A DNA stretch of 49,806 nt from Halobacillus sp. Marseille-P3879 (GTDB lineage Bacteria > Bacillota > Bacilli > Bacillales > Halobacillaceae), in contig NZ_OESS01000006.1 of the NCBI RefSeq assembly GCF_900240285.1, forward strand, positions 1 through 49,806, given 5' to 3'. Shown piece by piece: positions 41,900-49,806 of the stretch. A program made the position numbers and the translations under genes. The notes beneath the pieces are model-generated. The model was not told the DNA's origin, ran no database searches, and saw only the letters and a list, made by a program, of their open reading frames with translations. Numbering within the stretch: position 1 is the stretch's first letter; each line of letters begins with the position of its first letter.

Positions 41900-42776
41900 A
41901 TTCTTCATTTACATGATAAGCCTGGTACACTTCTCTTTTCTGCATCTTCCGATCTACCGCTGTCTGTTTAATAGCTTCCTTCGACTTTAGCCCCTTTTCA
42001 TTTACATAAAAGTCAACATGATCAATGATTGATAAATGAGTCCACCAGAAGGCATCACTTGTCACTGACTCACTTGTCCCTTCCACAACAACGCAAAACT
42101 CTCCTCTGATTTCTTCTTCGTTTACCCACTCAAGCAACTCTTCAAGCGTACCCCGTACATACTCCTCATATTTTTTCGTCAGTTCCCGAACAAGAGCCGC
42201 ACGACGGTTTCCCAGCTCCTGTTGGACATGGTGAAGCATCTCTTTCAATCGATGAGGTGATTCATAAAAAATGAGCGTGGCTTCCTCATTCTTTAAAACT
42301 TCCAGAACAGTCAGTCTGTCTTTTTTCTTGCGTGGCAAAAAGCCACAAAAATGAAATTCATCTGTTGGAAGTCCTGAACCAACTAGAGCAGGAAGGGCTG
42401 CATTTGCACCGGGAAGCACAACGACCGGCAATTCTTCACCTGCTGCCATCTGCACAAGATCTTCCCCTGGGTCTGAAATACCCGGCATCCCTGCATCACT
42501 CACTAAGGCTAAATCTTCCCCTGCCTGCAGCCTCTGGATCAATTGTGGACCTCTTGTTTGTTTGTTATGTTCATGATAACTAACCAATGGAGTTGTTATC
42601 TCAAAATAATGGAGCAGTTTTTTTGTATTGCGTGTATCCTCCGCTGCGATCGCGGCGGCCCCATTTAACACAGACACCGCCCGATAAGTCATATCCTCTA
42701 AATTTCCTATCGGTGTAGGTACGATAAAGAGAGTGCCTTTTCCTTCATGATTTGAGAAGCTCTTTTGAATATTCAC
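41898..42776 (-). CDS. rsmI: 16S rRNA (cytidine-2'-O)-methyltransferase RsmI
   Basis: Methylates the ribose of C1402 in 16S rRNA. The 292-aa protein (same length as B. subtilis YabC) has the family opening VPTPIGNLEDMT (19-30), EDTRNTKKLL and SDAGMPGISDPG. It overlaps yazA by 32 bp, showing tight coupling in the yabB-yazA-rsmI operon. Confidence 0.96.
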   Translation of the reverse strand: MNIQKSFSNHEGKGTLFIVPTPIGNLEDMTYRAVSVLNGAAAIAAEDTRNTKKLLHYFEITTPLVSYHEHNKQTRGPQLIQRLQAGEDLALVSDAGMPGISDPGEDLVQMAAGEELPVVVLPGANAALPALVGSGLPTDEFHFCGFLPRKKKDRLTVLEVLKNEEATLIFYESPHRLKEMLHHVQQELGNRRAALVRELTKKYEEYVRGTLEELLEWVNEEEIRGEFCVVVEGTSESVTSDAFWWTHLSIIDHVDFYVNEKGLKSKEAIKQTAVDRKMQKREVYQAYHVNEE

Positions 42777-43041
42777 GTCTCAGCCCTCCTTCCTTTTCTT
42801 CAATCCAGGACTCTTTTTTCCAGCGAGGCCACTGCTTAATTTGGTACTCCTGACGCATGGCTTCTGTCTTTGATTCATACACCTGGCAGTATTCAAGAAT
42901 AAACGGACCTCGACCTCTCGTATATTTCGCACCTTTGCCGCTCGCATGTTTTTGCAGGCGGGTTTGTAAATCATTCGTGTACCCGGTATATAACGATTGA
43001 TCACTGCAGCGGATGATATACACATAATGATTATTTGCCAT
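42745..43041 (-). CDS. yazA: GIY-YIG nuclease-like protein YazA
   Basis: A 98-aa protein of the UPF0213 family: GIY-YIG domain with [19 protein letters not shown] at the N-terminus and [15 protein letters not shown] in the middle. The function is unknown; DNA or RNA cleavage is likely by family. The ATG at 43041 falls inside the yabB end (11-bp overlap), and a longer frame is not needed. Confidence 0.93.
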   Translation of the reverse strand: MANNHYVYIIRCSDQSLYTGYTNDLQTRLQKHASGKGAKYTRGRGPFILEYCQVYESKTEAMRQEYQIKQWPRWKKESWIEEKEGGLRREYSKELLKS

Positions 43042-43777
43042 GATATAGAATCTCCCTAAACTCTTCACTATACTCTCCGTTATCCTTGTGGGTAAACAGA
43101 GGAGGCAGGATTTTTAAGTCAGGCTTTCCATCGCGGGCACCTTCAATTAAAAGAACATTGGCTTCTTTTCCGCGTTTAGGATGAACCATTTGAATACGTT
43201 TTGGCTCGAGCTGATACTTTCGGAATAAAGTAATAATATCTGCTAGCCGCCCGGGACGATGGACCATAGATACTTTACCTCCTGATTTAGTCAGACGGCT
43301 GCATGCCTTTACGACATCTTCGAGCGAGCAATAGATTTCATGACGGGCAATCGCTAAATGCTTGTTGATGTTTCTTTTATCATCTGCCGGCGTTGGGAAA
43401 TAAGGGGGATTACAGGTGACGAGATCATACTTCCCGTTGCCCAAAGTTTTTACCATGTCCTTAAGGTCCCCGTGAATCATATCGAGCTGCTCTTCTAACT
43501 GATTGAGATGAACATTACGTACAGCCATATCATAAAGACGCTCTTGAAGCTCAACTCCGGTAATAGGTACCTGAGACCTTCTAGACAAGAAGAGGGGGAC
43601 GACTCCATTCCCGGTGCAAAGGTCAAGGATTCTCCCGCGGGTGCGCGGCACAGAGGTGAATCGAGCCAAAAGTACGGCATCAATGGAAAACGCAAATACT
43701 TCATCGCTTTGAATAATTCTCATGTTCTCTTCTGCTAATAAAAAGTCGATCCGCTCATCGCCTTTCAACTTCACCAT
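43031..43777 (-). CDS. yabB: YabB: tRNA1(Val) A37 N6-methyltransferase-like
   Basis: A class I SAM-dependent methyltransferase of 248 aa with SAM motif DLCTGNG (52-58) and the N6-adenine motif NPPYF (123-127), closest to the TrmN6 (YfiC) family. Its target in bacilli is probably a tRNA adenine, but this is inferred. It is the first gene of the yabB-yazA-rsmI unit. Confidence 0.92.
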   Translation of the reverse strand: MVKLKGDERIDFLLAEENMRIIQSDEVFAFSIDAVLLARFTSVPRTRGRILDLCTGNGVVPLFLSRRSQVPITGVELQERLYDMAVRNVHLNQLEEQLDMIHGDLKDMVKTLGNGKYDLVTCNPPYFPTPADDKRNINKHLAIARHEIYCSLEDVVKACSRLTKSGGKVSMVHRPGRLADIITLFRKYQLEPKRIQMVHPKRGKEANVLLIEGARDGKPDLKILPPLFTHKDNGEYSEEFREILYHGK

Positions 43778-44154
43778 AAATCTGCACTTCCTTTAATTTT
43801 AACGGTCTTCTATTTTGTTACTTAACGTAATCAGGCAGGATTTTTGAGCCTGATTTTTGTTACGTTCGTGTGGAGAAGGGGCGTATTGAGAACAACTCTC
43901 GGAACCTTCCCGGACATTGCTTTGCGGGTCTCCCCATTCCCCAACTCTCTTTATGTATTAAGCTTCACGATTATTTAAGTTCAATTCTATTTGAGCAACA
44001 TAAAAAAATCGCTCAAATCTCCATTGTAGAAACTTCCCAAATGCTCTCTCTATGAACATGTAAAGAAGGCTTTAATTAATTAAATAACTTTACCTTTTTA
44101 TAAAAAGAGAGCCTTTCCTCAAGTGTATAAAGGAAAGGCCTGGACCCGTTGAAT
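43778..44154. other. Hairpin-rich gap between yabA and yabB
   Basis: About 375 bp without a convincing gene. It contains an inverted repeat at 43824-43866 (AACGTAATCAGGC against GCCTGATT-TTTGT-TACGTT), a second at about 43987-44020 (ATTTGAGC against GCTCAAAT) and the yabA terminator (44101-44139). Between them is a GC-richer stretch (43870-43945). A plus-strand frame of 61 codons and a minus-strand frame of about 25 codons exist, but neither has a good start signal or known similarity. Confidence 0.6.
44101..44139 (-). terminator. Terminator after yabA
   Basis: GCCTTTCC and GGAAAGGC form a stem with a 13-nt loop and a TCTCTTTTTAT tail on the minus strand. Confidence 0.82.
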
Positions 44155-44499
44155 TTATTTCTTGTTTAAAAAGGAGAGGCAAAACAAACAATCTTCATCA
44201 CGTGGACTGCCAAAATGCAAGTTACATATATGAAAGCCTTCTTCGTATAAGCGAGCTAAATTGTCGTAACCTTCTCCGACAACTGCTCCCTTTTCACTTT
44301 TCGATTTAGAATCTTCCTTCCCTGCATTTTCATTTTCATGGTCTAAACGTTGACGCAGATGATGATTCTCAAGCGACAAGTGCTGGTTTTCTTCTAATAA
44401 ATAAGCAAGCTGCTTCTTTAAATCACCTAGTTGTTCATAAAGCTCGCCAATCTGCGTTTCTAAATGAGATACTTGTTCAAATATAGCTTTCTTGTTCAC
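44155..44499 (-). CDS. yabA: DNA replication initiation control protein YabA
   Basis: Limits DnaA at the origin and links it to DnaN. The 114-aa protein has an N-terminal coiled coil (about 1-65) for tetramer formation and a C-terminal zinc-binding part with [19 protein letters not shown] and CLFC. The start is GTG at 44499, behind GGGGTGG, giving [10 protein letters not shown] as in relatives; the longer frame overlapping ricT is rejected. Confidence 0.94.
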   Translation of the reverse strand: MNKKAIFEQVSHLETQIGELYEQLGDLKKQLAYLLEENQHLSLENHHLRQRLDHENENAGKEDSKSKSEKGAVVGEGYDNLARLYEEGFHICNLHFGSPRDEDCLFCLSFLNKK

Positions 44500-44515
44500 G
44501 CTTGATTCCACCCCG

Positions 44516-45343
44516 TCATTCTGTGGCTTCGGTTTGAACGATACCTTCATCGATCAGCTCCTGTAAGGAATACTCCAGCGTACGCTCCTGTTCACGAAAT
44601 TCAACTTGAACAAGACGCTCCAGCATATTCAGACCTACCACCTTACCTTTACCATAAGAAGTAGCGATTGCTTCGCCAATATCAGGAAGATCTTTTTTAG
44701 CGGATTCATATTCATCGTTCTCATATTTCAGGCAACACATAAGTCTTCCGCATAACCCGGAAATTTTAGCTGGATTTAATGATAAATTTTGATCTTTTGC
44801 CATTTTTATGGATACAGGTTCAAAATCTCCTAAGAAGGTCGAACAGCAAAGCATACGACCGCAGGGACCAATGCCGCCAAGCATTTTAGCTTCATCCCGT
44901 ACCCCGATCTGCCGTAATTCAATTCGCGTTTTGAACACAGATGCTAAATCTTTAACGAGGGTTCTGAAATCCACACGTCCGTCTGCCGTAAAGTAAAAAA
45001 TAACTTTCTTGCGATCAAACGTATATTCTACATCAACTAAGTTCATGTCCAATTTATGTTCACGAATTTTACTTCCACAAACTCGATAGGCTTCTTCAGA
45101 AATTTCTTTATTTTCGTCGACAGACAGTTTGTCTTTCTCATCCGCTTTACGCATTACTTTTTTCAACGGTAAAACGACATCTTCTTCTCCGACCTGTCGA
45201 TTAGCAATAACTACTTTCCCAAATTCAATCCCGCGAACAGTTTCTACGATAACATAATCGTCGGTGGTTAAGTTCCTTTCGCCCGGATCAAAATAATAAA
45301 TTTTTCCCGCCTGTTTGAATCGGACACCTACAACTTCGATCAC
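44516..45343 (-). CDS. ricT: RicT (YaaT), component of the Y-complex with RNase Y
   Basis: Part of the RicA-RicF-RicT complex that carries iron-sulfur clusters and directs RNase Y maturation of mRNAs, and is needed for Spo0A activation. The 275-aa protein has the PSP1 domain (about 60-150) and a conserved cysteine cluster: [16 protein letters not shown] and [13 protein letters not shown]. The start is GTG at 45343 behind AGGTGA. It follows holB by 7 bp. Confidence 0.95.
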   Translation of the reverse strand: MIEVVGVRFKQAGKIYYFDPGERNLTTDDYVIVETVRGIEFGKVVIANRQVGEEDVVLPLKKVMRKADEKDKLSVDENKEISEEAYRVCGSKIREHKLDMNLVDVEYTFDRKKVIFYFTADGRVDFRTLVKDLASVFKTRIELRQIGVRDEAKMLGGIGPCGRMLCCSTFLGDFEPVSIKMAKDQNLSLNPAKISGLCGRLMCCLKYENDEYESAKKDLPDIGEAIATSYGKGKVVGLNMLERLVQVEFREQERTLEYSLQELIDEGIVQTEATE

Positions 45344-45350
45344 TATATAA

Positions 45351-46337
45351 TCACCTCTGCAGTTGAAGTGTAAGCTGCTCCATCACGAGTGTCGGATGGA
45401 CGTTCTGATTTATTTTTCGTTTCGCCTCCAGAATTAAAGATAAAGATTGAGCAGCAGATTGACGTGACCAGTATAACGAGGCTTGTTCCCTTTTTTCTCT
45501 CTCTTGCTGAAAAACGATGGATTGTTCCCGGTCCAAATTATAATGAATCAAATCATGGAACCAAAGCATCAGGACATCTAAGCCAATCTGTAATTGCTTT
45601 CTTTCTTTAAAGTGGGGCATCCACTGATGGTTGATAAATAAAAGTCCTTCATTTGGTTTATTAAGAAGCACTTCAACTAATTGTATCACTATTTTTCTTA
45701 CATTAGCAAACCACTCATCGTTATTTAACTCCTGCGCCTCTGCTAAATTATTTGTCAAAGAAGCTAGTATTTTAGCGTTTGACTGCGCTACACCTTCCTG
45801 TTCAAGCTGCTCTTCCACTCTTTGGGGGTTTAATGGTTGAAAAGCAAGCAGCTGACACCTCGACCGAATTGTATTTAACATGGTCTGGCTGTTTTCTGTT
45901 AAAAGAATCGCAGTCGTCTGCTGACTCGGCTCCTCTAGAAATTTAAGCAGACGATTTGAAGCGTTTGTCGTCATTTTATCAGCATCGACAATAATATAAA
46001 CTTTTCGATTAGACTCTAGGCCGGTATAGGTAAATTCCTTTTGCAGGTTAAGAATTTGTTCTTTCTTTATTGATTGTCCATCAGGAGCAACCCAATGAAG
46101 GTCAGGATGATTTCCTGAGTCAATTCTTCTGCATTCAAGACACTGCTGACAAGGTTCAACACCGTCTCTGTTCTTGCAGAAAATACTTTTCGCAAACAGG
46201 GTGCTCATTTCACGCTTGCCCGTCCCGCGATCCCCTTGAAACAGGTACGCATGTGAAATGCGGTCCTTTTTAAAACTATTGGTAAGCATTTGGGCTACTA
46301 AAGGCTGTATTTCTTTTATTTCCTTCCATGTGGGCAT
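45351..46337 (-). CDS. holB: DNA polymerase III subunit delta'
   Basis: A clamp-loader subunit. The 328-aa protein has a P-loop-like GDRGTGKR (35-42), a zinc module with four cysteines (CKNRDGVEPCQQCLEC, about 53-68), and the sensor region LLKFLEEPSQQTTAILLTE with an SRC motif (TIRSRCQLL) in the middle. It lies between yaaR and ricT as in B. subtilis. Confidence 0.95.
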   Translation of the reverse strand: MPTWKEIKEIQPLVAQMLTNSFKKDRISHAYLFQGDRGTGKREMSTLFAKSIFCKNRDGVEPCQQCLECRRIDSGNHPDLHWVAPDGQSIKKEQILNLQKEFTYTGLESNRKVYIIVDADKMTTNASNRLLKFLEEPSQQTTAILLTENSQTMLNTIRSRCQLLAFQPLNPQRVEEQLEQEGVAQSNAKILASLTNNLAEAQELNNDEWFANVRKIVIQLVEVLLNKPNEGLLFINHQWMPHFKERKQLQIGLDVLMLWFHDLIHYNLDREQSIVFQQEREKREQASLYWSRQSAAQSLSLILEAKRKINQNVHPTLVMEQLTLQLQR

Positions 46338-46350
46338 AAGCTTTCCGTCC

Positions 46351-46791
46351 TTAAGTGTATAAGTTGATTAACAAACCTTTAATTTCTCCAATTATTCCGA
46401 GCAGATCGATCGACCTTTTTTCTTGATCCATTACAGCTTCTGTTAATTCGGTCAACTGCTCATCAAGGGATTCAACGATTGTTAACTTTCTTCCACGTCC
46501 ATTGAGATCAAAGCTGTGACTCTGCTTGACGTTATAGCCGTACTGTACCGCTTCCTCAAGAAAATCTTTAATAAGACGTTTATACTTGGCCAAATCACGA
46601 AACGAACGGAAACGAGCCACCTTTTCCCCCTGGGTTGTGATGCTGTCCATCAACTGATGCAGCTGATTTTCCTGGAGCTGCTTCGTCTGCGACTGTACCA
46701 TGGCATCAAAGTTTTTTTGTCCTCTGCTATTTAATTGGGACTGCTGCCTGGTTCCTTCAACCTGGGTACGCACATCCTGGGTGATTTTCAT
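46351..46791 (-). CDS. yaaR: YaaR (DUF327) protein
   Basis: A 146-aa, mostly helical protein of unknown function with the DUF327 pattern ITTQGEKVARFRSFRDLAKYKRLIKDF. It is always found between darA (yaaQ) and holB in bacilli; its neighbours suggest a link to replication or c-di-AMP signalling, but this is only context. Confidence 0.92.
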   Translation of the reverse strand: MKITQDVRTQVEGTRQQSQLNSRGQKNFDAMVQSQTKQLQENQLHQLMDSITTQGEKVARFRSFRDLAKYKRLIKDFLEEAVQYGYNVKQSHSFDLNGRGRKLTIVESLDEQLTELTEAVMDQEKRSIDLLGIIGEIKGLLINLYT

Positions 46792-46806
46792 AAGCTGACT
46801 CCTTTA

Positions 46807-47163
<357 letters not shown>

Positions 47164-47180
47164 TTACTATTATACCAAAT

Positions 47181-47813
47181 TCAATCATTTGGTATAAATG
47201 ACTGTATAATAGTCATAGCGGCTTCTCTCACGTCTTCAATAGGTTGATCCGCGTTGATCGATCTCATACGCTCCGGATGCTGTTGAAGCAAATGCAAGTA
47301 TGCTTCATAAACCTTTTCATGAAAATCGAGGGCCTCTAAATCCAGCCGGTTTTTTTCTCTTTCTTCATTGCCTGCAATACGCTGAAGCCCTTTGGAAGGT
47401 TCTATATTAAAGAACAACGTTACTTCCGGCATACAATCCTCAATCGCAAATTTATTTATTTTGTATACTTCATCCATTCCTAATCCTCGGGCATGACCCT
47501 GATAGGCCAGGCTCGAATCGACGAACCGATCGCATAATACGATTTTGCCTTCCTGCAGAGCAGGGATCACCTTTTCCACAAGATGCTGCCTTCTCGCCGC
47601 TGCATATAACAACGCTTCGGTACGACCATCCATTGTTGTATGGGTTTTATCTAAAATAACCTGGCGTATCCGCTCAGCGATATCAATGCCGCCTGGTTCT
47701 CTCGTTTCAAGAACAGAGTACCCTCGGCTTCTCAGCTCTTCGCCAATCAGTTTTAACATAGAAGATTTGCCGGCACCATCGCCGCCTTCGAATGTAACAA
47801 AAAGTCCCTTCAC
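47181..47813 (-). CDS. tmk: Thymidylate kinase
   Basis: Phosphorylates dTMP to dTDP. The 210-aa protein has the P-loop GGDGAGKSS (10-18), the catalytic DRF in LCDRFVDSSLAYQG and the TREPGG segment. The start is GTG at 47813, 9 nt behind AAGGAG; the ATG further upstream lies too close to the end of yaaO and the Shine-Dalgarno. It is 14 bp after yaaO. Confidence 0.95.
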   Translation of the reverse strand: MKGLFVTFEGGDGAGKSSMLKLIGEELRSRGYSVLETREPGGIDIAERIRQVILDKTHTTMDGRTEALLYAAARRQHLVEKVIPALQEGKIVLCDRFVDSSLAYQGHARGLGMDEVYKINKFAIEDCMPEVTLFFNIEPSKGLQRIAGNEEREKNRLDLEALDFHEKVYEAYLHLLQQHPERMRSINADQPIEDVREAAMTIIQSFIPND

Positions 47814-47827
47814 AAAAACATTCTCCT

Positions 47828-49249
47828 TTAAAACACCCAAGTCCCCTGTTTAATTGCCGTGTTGTGAAAGCTTGCACCCTGTTTATTCAAGGCTTGCACG
47901 CTTCTAACTTGTTCTTCAGTCATCCGCTCCCCTTTTACGATTAAAGGAATACCCGGAGGATAAGGGATGACGGATTCAGCACAAATTCTTCCAACAGCAT
48001 GTGACCAGTTCACAAATTCAGGGGTTTCCTGCTGCATCTCTTGATAACTTACAGCCAAAGACTGGACCTTTGGATAGTTCAATATTTCTATCTTTATTGT
48101 ACCATGCTCCCCGCAACTTTTTAATCGCCAATTCACTCGTCTCAGCCGTTTCTTTAAGGTCTCTATCTCCAGGTTTGGCTTAAGTCCTGCCACCAATAAA
48201 ACTTGAGATGAAGTAGCAAGCTCTGGATAAATTCCTGCTGATTCCAACTGTTCAGCAATTTGGAAACCAGTATAACCTTCTTTTGCTTTTAGTGTAATTT
48301 TTAAAGGGTCGTCCATTTCATCTACAGCGAGGACTTCATATAGATAATCCGTTTCTTTAAAAGCCTCTCTAACTGCCGTTATATAGGAAAGCAGAGACTC
48401 TTTATCGCTTTCTGTGAACGTACTTAAAAATAATCTCGCTAAATCCAGACTGGCCATCAAAGGATAAGAAGGACTGCTGGATTGAAGCATCTGCAGATAG
48501 TAAGCAAGGCGTGAAGTGTCGATCCTCGACCCTTTCCTATGGAGATATGACGCCATCGTCATCGCAGGGGCAGTTTTATGAGCAGACTGAATGACAAGGT
48601 CAGCATCCGCATTAAGCGAGGAGACGGGGAAAGGACTTCCTAAGGAAAAATGTACCCCATGAGCCTCGTCCACAATGACGGGAAGATCATGATGATGGAT
48701 GGCCTGAACTACCTCTTTTATAGGATAAGCCCTTCCAAAGTAATCAGGATAAGTTAAAATAACAGCAACCGTGTTTGGATAGTGTTCCAACGCCTCATCA
48801 ATCAATTCCTTGTGTATCAGAGAATAACGGTGGGTGCGAGTTTCATACTCTGGTGTAAAAAATACCGGTTTAGCTCCTGCGAGTTCCAAACCATGAAGCA
48901 CAGACTTATGACAATTTCGCTGCACAAGCACCTCATCACCAGGACGGCATACGGCTAAAATTGCTGCTATGTTTCCGGAAGTCGACCCGTTTACTAGAAA
49001 ATAGGTATCCTCAGCCCCAAAAAAACGTGAAGCCAGGTATTGAGCTTCTTTTATCACTTCCTCCGCTGCATGTAAATCGTCCAGCCCCTCTACCTCCGTA
49101 GCATCTATGGAAAGAATGTGCTGGAAGATCTCTTTCCCTTCTGCTGGAAAAATATCACCAAACTTATGTCCAGGCACATGAAAAGAAATAGGTTCTTCCT
49201 TTTGATGTTGAATTAATCGATCGTATAACGGGGCTTTACGCTCTTCCAT
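47828..49249 (-). CDS. yaaO: Orn/Lys/Arg decarboxylase family protein YaaO
   Basis: A PLP-dependent decarboxylase of the arginine/lysine/ornithine family, 473 aa. It shows VNGSTSGN (87-94), VIVDEAHGVHFS with Asp194, and the PLP lysine in SAHKTAPAM (Lys225). The substrate cannot be told from sequence; B. subtilis YaaO resembles SpeA. In B. subtilis xpaC and yaaN lie between csfB and yaaO; here they are absent. Confidence 0.92.
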   Translation of the reverse strand: MEERKAPLYDRLIQHQKEEPISFHVPGHKFGDIFPAEGKEIFQHILSIDATEVEGLDDLHAAEEVIKEAQYLASRFFGAEDTYFLVNGSTSGNIAAILAVCRPGDEVLVQRNCHKSVLHGLELAGAKPVFFTPEYETRTHRYSLIHKELIDEALEHYPNTVAVILTYPDYFGRAYPIKEVVQAIHHHDLPVIVDEAHGVHFSLGSPFPVSSLNADADLVIQSAHKTAPAMTMASYLHRKGSRIDTSRLAYYLQMLQSSSPSYPLMASLDLARLFLSTFTESDKESLLSYITAVREAFKETDYLYEVLAVDEMDDPLKITLKAKEGYTGFQIAEQLESAGIYPELATSSQVLLVAGLKPNLEIETLKKRLRRVNWRLKSCGEHGTIKIEILNYPKVQSLAVSYQEMQQETPEFVNWSHAVGRICAESVIPYPPGIPLIVKGERMTEEQVRSVQALNKQGASFHNTAIKQGTWVF

Positions 49250-49300
49250 ACCATCACCTTCTCCAATCGTTATCTATGTTAAATGCTACACGAAAACAGC

Positions 49301-49334
49301 AAAAAAAGACCACCCCTGTTTTAATAGGAATGGT
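49301..49334 (-). terminator. Terminator after csfB
   Basis: ACCATTCCT pairs with AGGGGTGGT (two G-T pairs) around an 8-nt loop and is followed by CTTTTTTTG on the minus strand. Confidence 0.82.
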
Positions 49335-49345
49335 ATCATATCAAT

Positions 49346-49528
49346 CTATGAATGAATCATCGCGCGATGAGCTTTATTCATTTGCTCAACGTAGAATTTA
49401 TACTTCGGATCGTCTACCGATGTTTGAATCATTTCTTTTTCACAAGAGGAACAAATATAAATGCGGAATAAATAAATCCCATCGGCTGCCTGCTTCGAAC
49501 AGATACTACAGCATTCTTTATTTTCCAT
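49346..49528 (-). CDS. csfB: Anti-sigma-G factor Gin (CsfB)
   Basis: Keeps sigma-G inactive until engulfment is complete. The 60-aa product has two CxxC zinc knuckles (CSIC near 7-10 and CSSC near 27-30) and the ending YKFYVEQMNKAHRAMIHS, similar to B. subtilis CsfB (64 aa). The ATG follows AAGGAGG by 7 nt. A sigma-F-like promoter lies upstream. It is placed between an rRNA operon and yaaO. Confidence 0.92.
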   Translation of the reverse strand: MENKECCSICSKQAADGIYLFRIYICSSCEKEMIQTSVDDPKYKFYVEQMNKAHRAMIHS

Positions 49529-49577
49529 TTCTCTGCCTCCTTATGCTGTCTTTAATAAGACAAGCTGACTTTATCCA

Positions 49578-49606
49578 TAGTATCTCCAAATCTATGAATT
49601 CTATAC
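49578..49606 (-). promoter_or_regulatory. Sigma-F promoter of csfB
   Basis: GTATA (49606-49602), 14-bp spacer, GGAGATACTA (49587-49578). The -10 fits the sigma-F consensus GGNRANANTW at all positions; the spacer is one base shorter than the usual 15. Confidence 0.68.
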
Positions 49607-49650
49607 GAGGTTTTAAAAGTTTTCTAGAAAGCAGGAAAGAAAAATAATAT

Positions 49651-49687
49651 AAAAAAACCTTAGAAGAAACTAATCTTCCAAGGTTTA
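49651..49687 (-). terminator. Terminator of the rRNA operon
   Basis: AAACCTTGGAAGA pairs with TCTTCTAAGGTTT-like sequence (one mismatch) around a short loop, then a run of T on the minus strand, just after 5S. Confidence 0.85.
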
Positions 49688-49693
49688 ATATTA

Positions 49694-49806
49694 ACGTGGC
49701 AGCGTCCTACTCTCACGGGGGTAAACCCGACTACCATCGGCGCTGAAGAGCTTAACTGCTGTGTTCGGCATGGGAACAGGTGTGACCTCTTCGCTGTCGC
49801 CACCAC
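49694..49806 (-). rRNA. rrf: 5S ribosomal RNA (5' end at or just beyond the window edge)
   Basis: The reverse complement reads as a Bacillaceae 5S rRNA with AGCGAAGAGGTCACACC, CCGAACACAGCAGTTAAGC and GATGGTAGTCGG. Helix I pairs GTGGTGGCG at the window edge with CGCTGCCAC at the 3' end, so only a few 5' bases can be missing. It is the last gene of an rRNA operon that lies beyond the right edge. Confidence 0.96.

Noticed and set aside
43870-44055. Plus-strand 61-codon frame in the yabA-yabB gap
   Set aside because: No good Shine-Dalgarno, and the second inverted repeat (about 43987-44020) interrupts it; better described as part of an unexplained gap.
49276-49647. Plus-strand open frame of 123 codons at the csfB locus
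   Set aside because: It is antisense to csfB, its terminator and promoter, and the csfB product has clear zinc knuckles and known similarity.

Overview
The window is a chromosomal segment of a Gram-positive, endospore-forming member of the Bacillaceae. Gene order follows the origin-proximal region of Bacillus subtilis from csfB to lysS, written here in reverse, so nearly all genes lie on the minus strand. Moderate G+C by eye, strongly acidic tails (Ctc/L25, FtsH, YabE) and the particular protein sequences suggest a moderately halophilic genus such as Halobacillus or a relative; this genus call is an inference from reading alone.

The right end holds a 5S rRNA gene with its terminator. Leftward come csfB, a yaaO-type decarboxylase, tmk, darA, yaaR, holB, ricT and yabA (nucleotide supply, replication and its control), then the RNA modification genes yabB, yazA and rsmI. 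abrB is the only protein gene on the plus strand and carries its Spo0A boxes. Next are metS, tatD, yabE, rnmV, ksgA, yabG, veg, sspF, ispE, purR, spoVG, glmU, prs, ctc, pth, fin, mfd, spoVT, yabM, yabN, yabO, yabP, yabQ, divIC and yabR. A small non-conserved islet (an unknown membrane protein and a YnfA-family gene) lies between yabR and a plus-strand tRNA-Met/tRNA-Glu pair. The left third holds spoIIE, yabS, yabT, tilS, hprT, ftsH, coaX, hslO, cysK, a shortened folate cluster (folP, folB, folK), a decayed dus gene and lysS. At the extreme left edge are tandem sigma-A promoters that look like rRNA operon promoters firing out of the window, so the segment seems to sit between two co-directional rRNA loci.

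The genes join translation (lysS, metS, tilS, ksgA, rsmI, pth, ctc, yabO), nucleotide and cofactor supply (prs, hprT, purR, tmk, coaX, fol genes), cell envelope (glmU, ispE, divIC, yabM) and sporulation (spoIIE, spoVT, spoVG, fin, csfB, yabG, yabP, yabQ, sspF). Promoter-like sites could be read by eye for sigma-A, sigma-B (ctc), sigma-H (spoVG), sigma-F (fin, csfB), sigma-G (spoVT, sspF), sigma-K (yabG) and Spo0A (spoIIE, abrB).

Compared with B. subtilis the locus lacks pabB/pabA/pabC, yacD, yazB, yabJ and xpaC/yaaN, and dus is a pseudogene. I found no CRISPR array, prophage, transposase or recognisable defence system. The most interesting items are the dus remnant, the displaced CCA in tRNA-Met, the tRNA-side islet, the hairpin-rich gap between yabA and yabB, and the well preserved set of developmental promoters.
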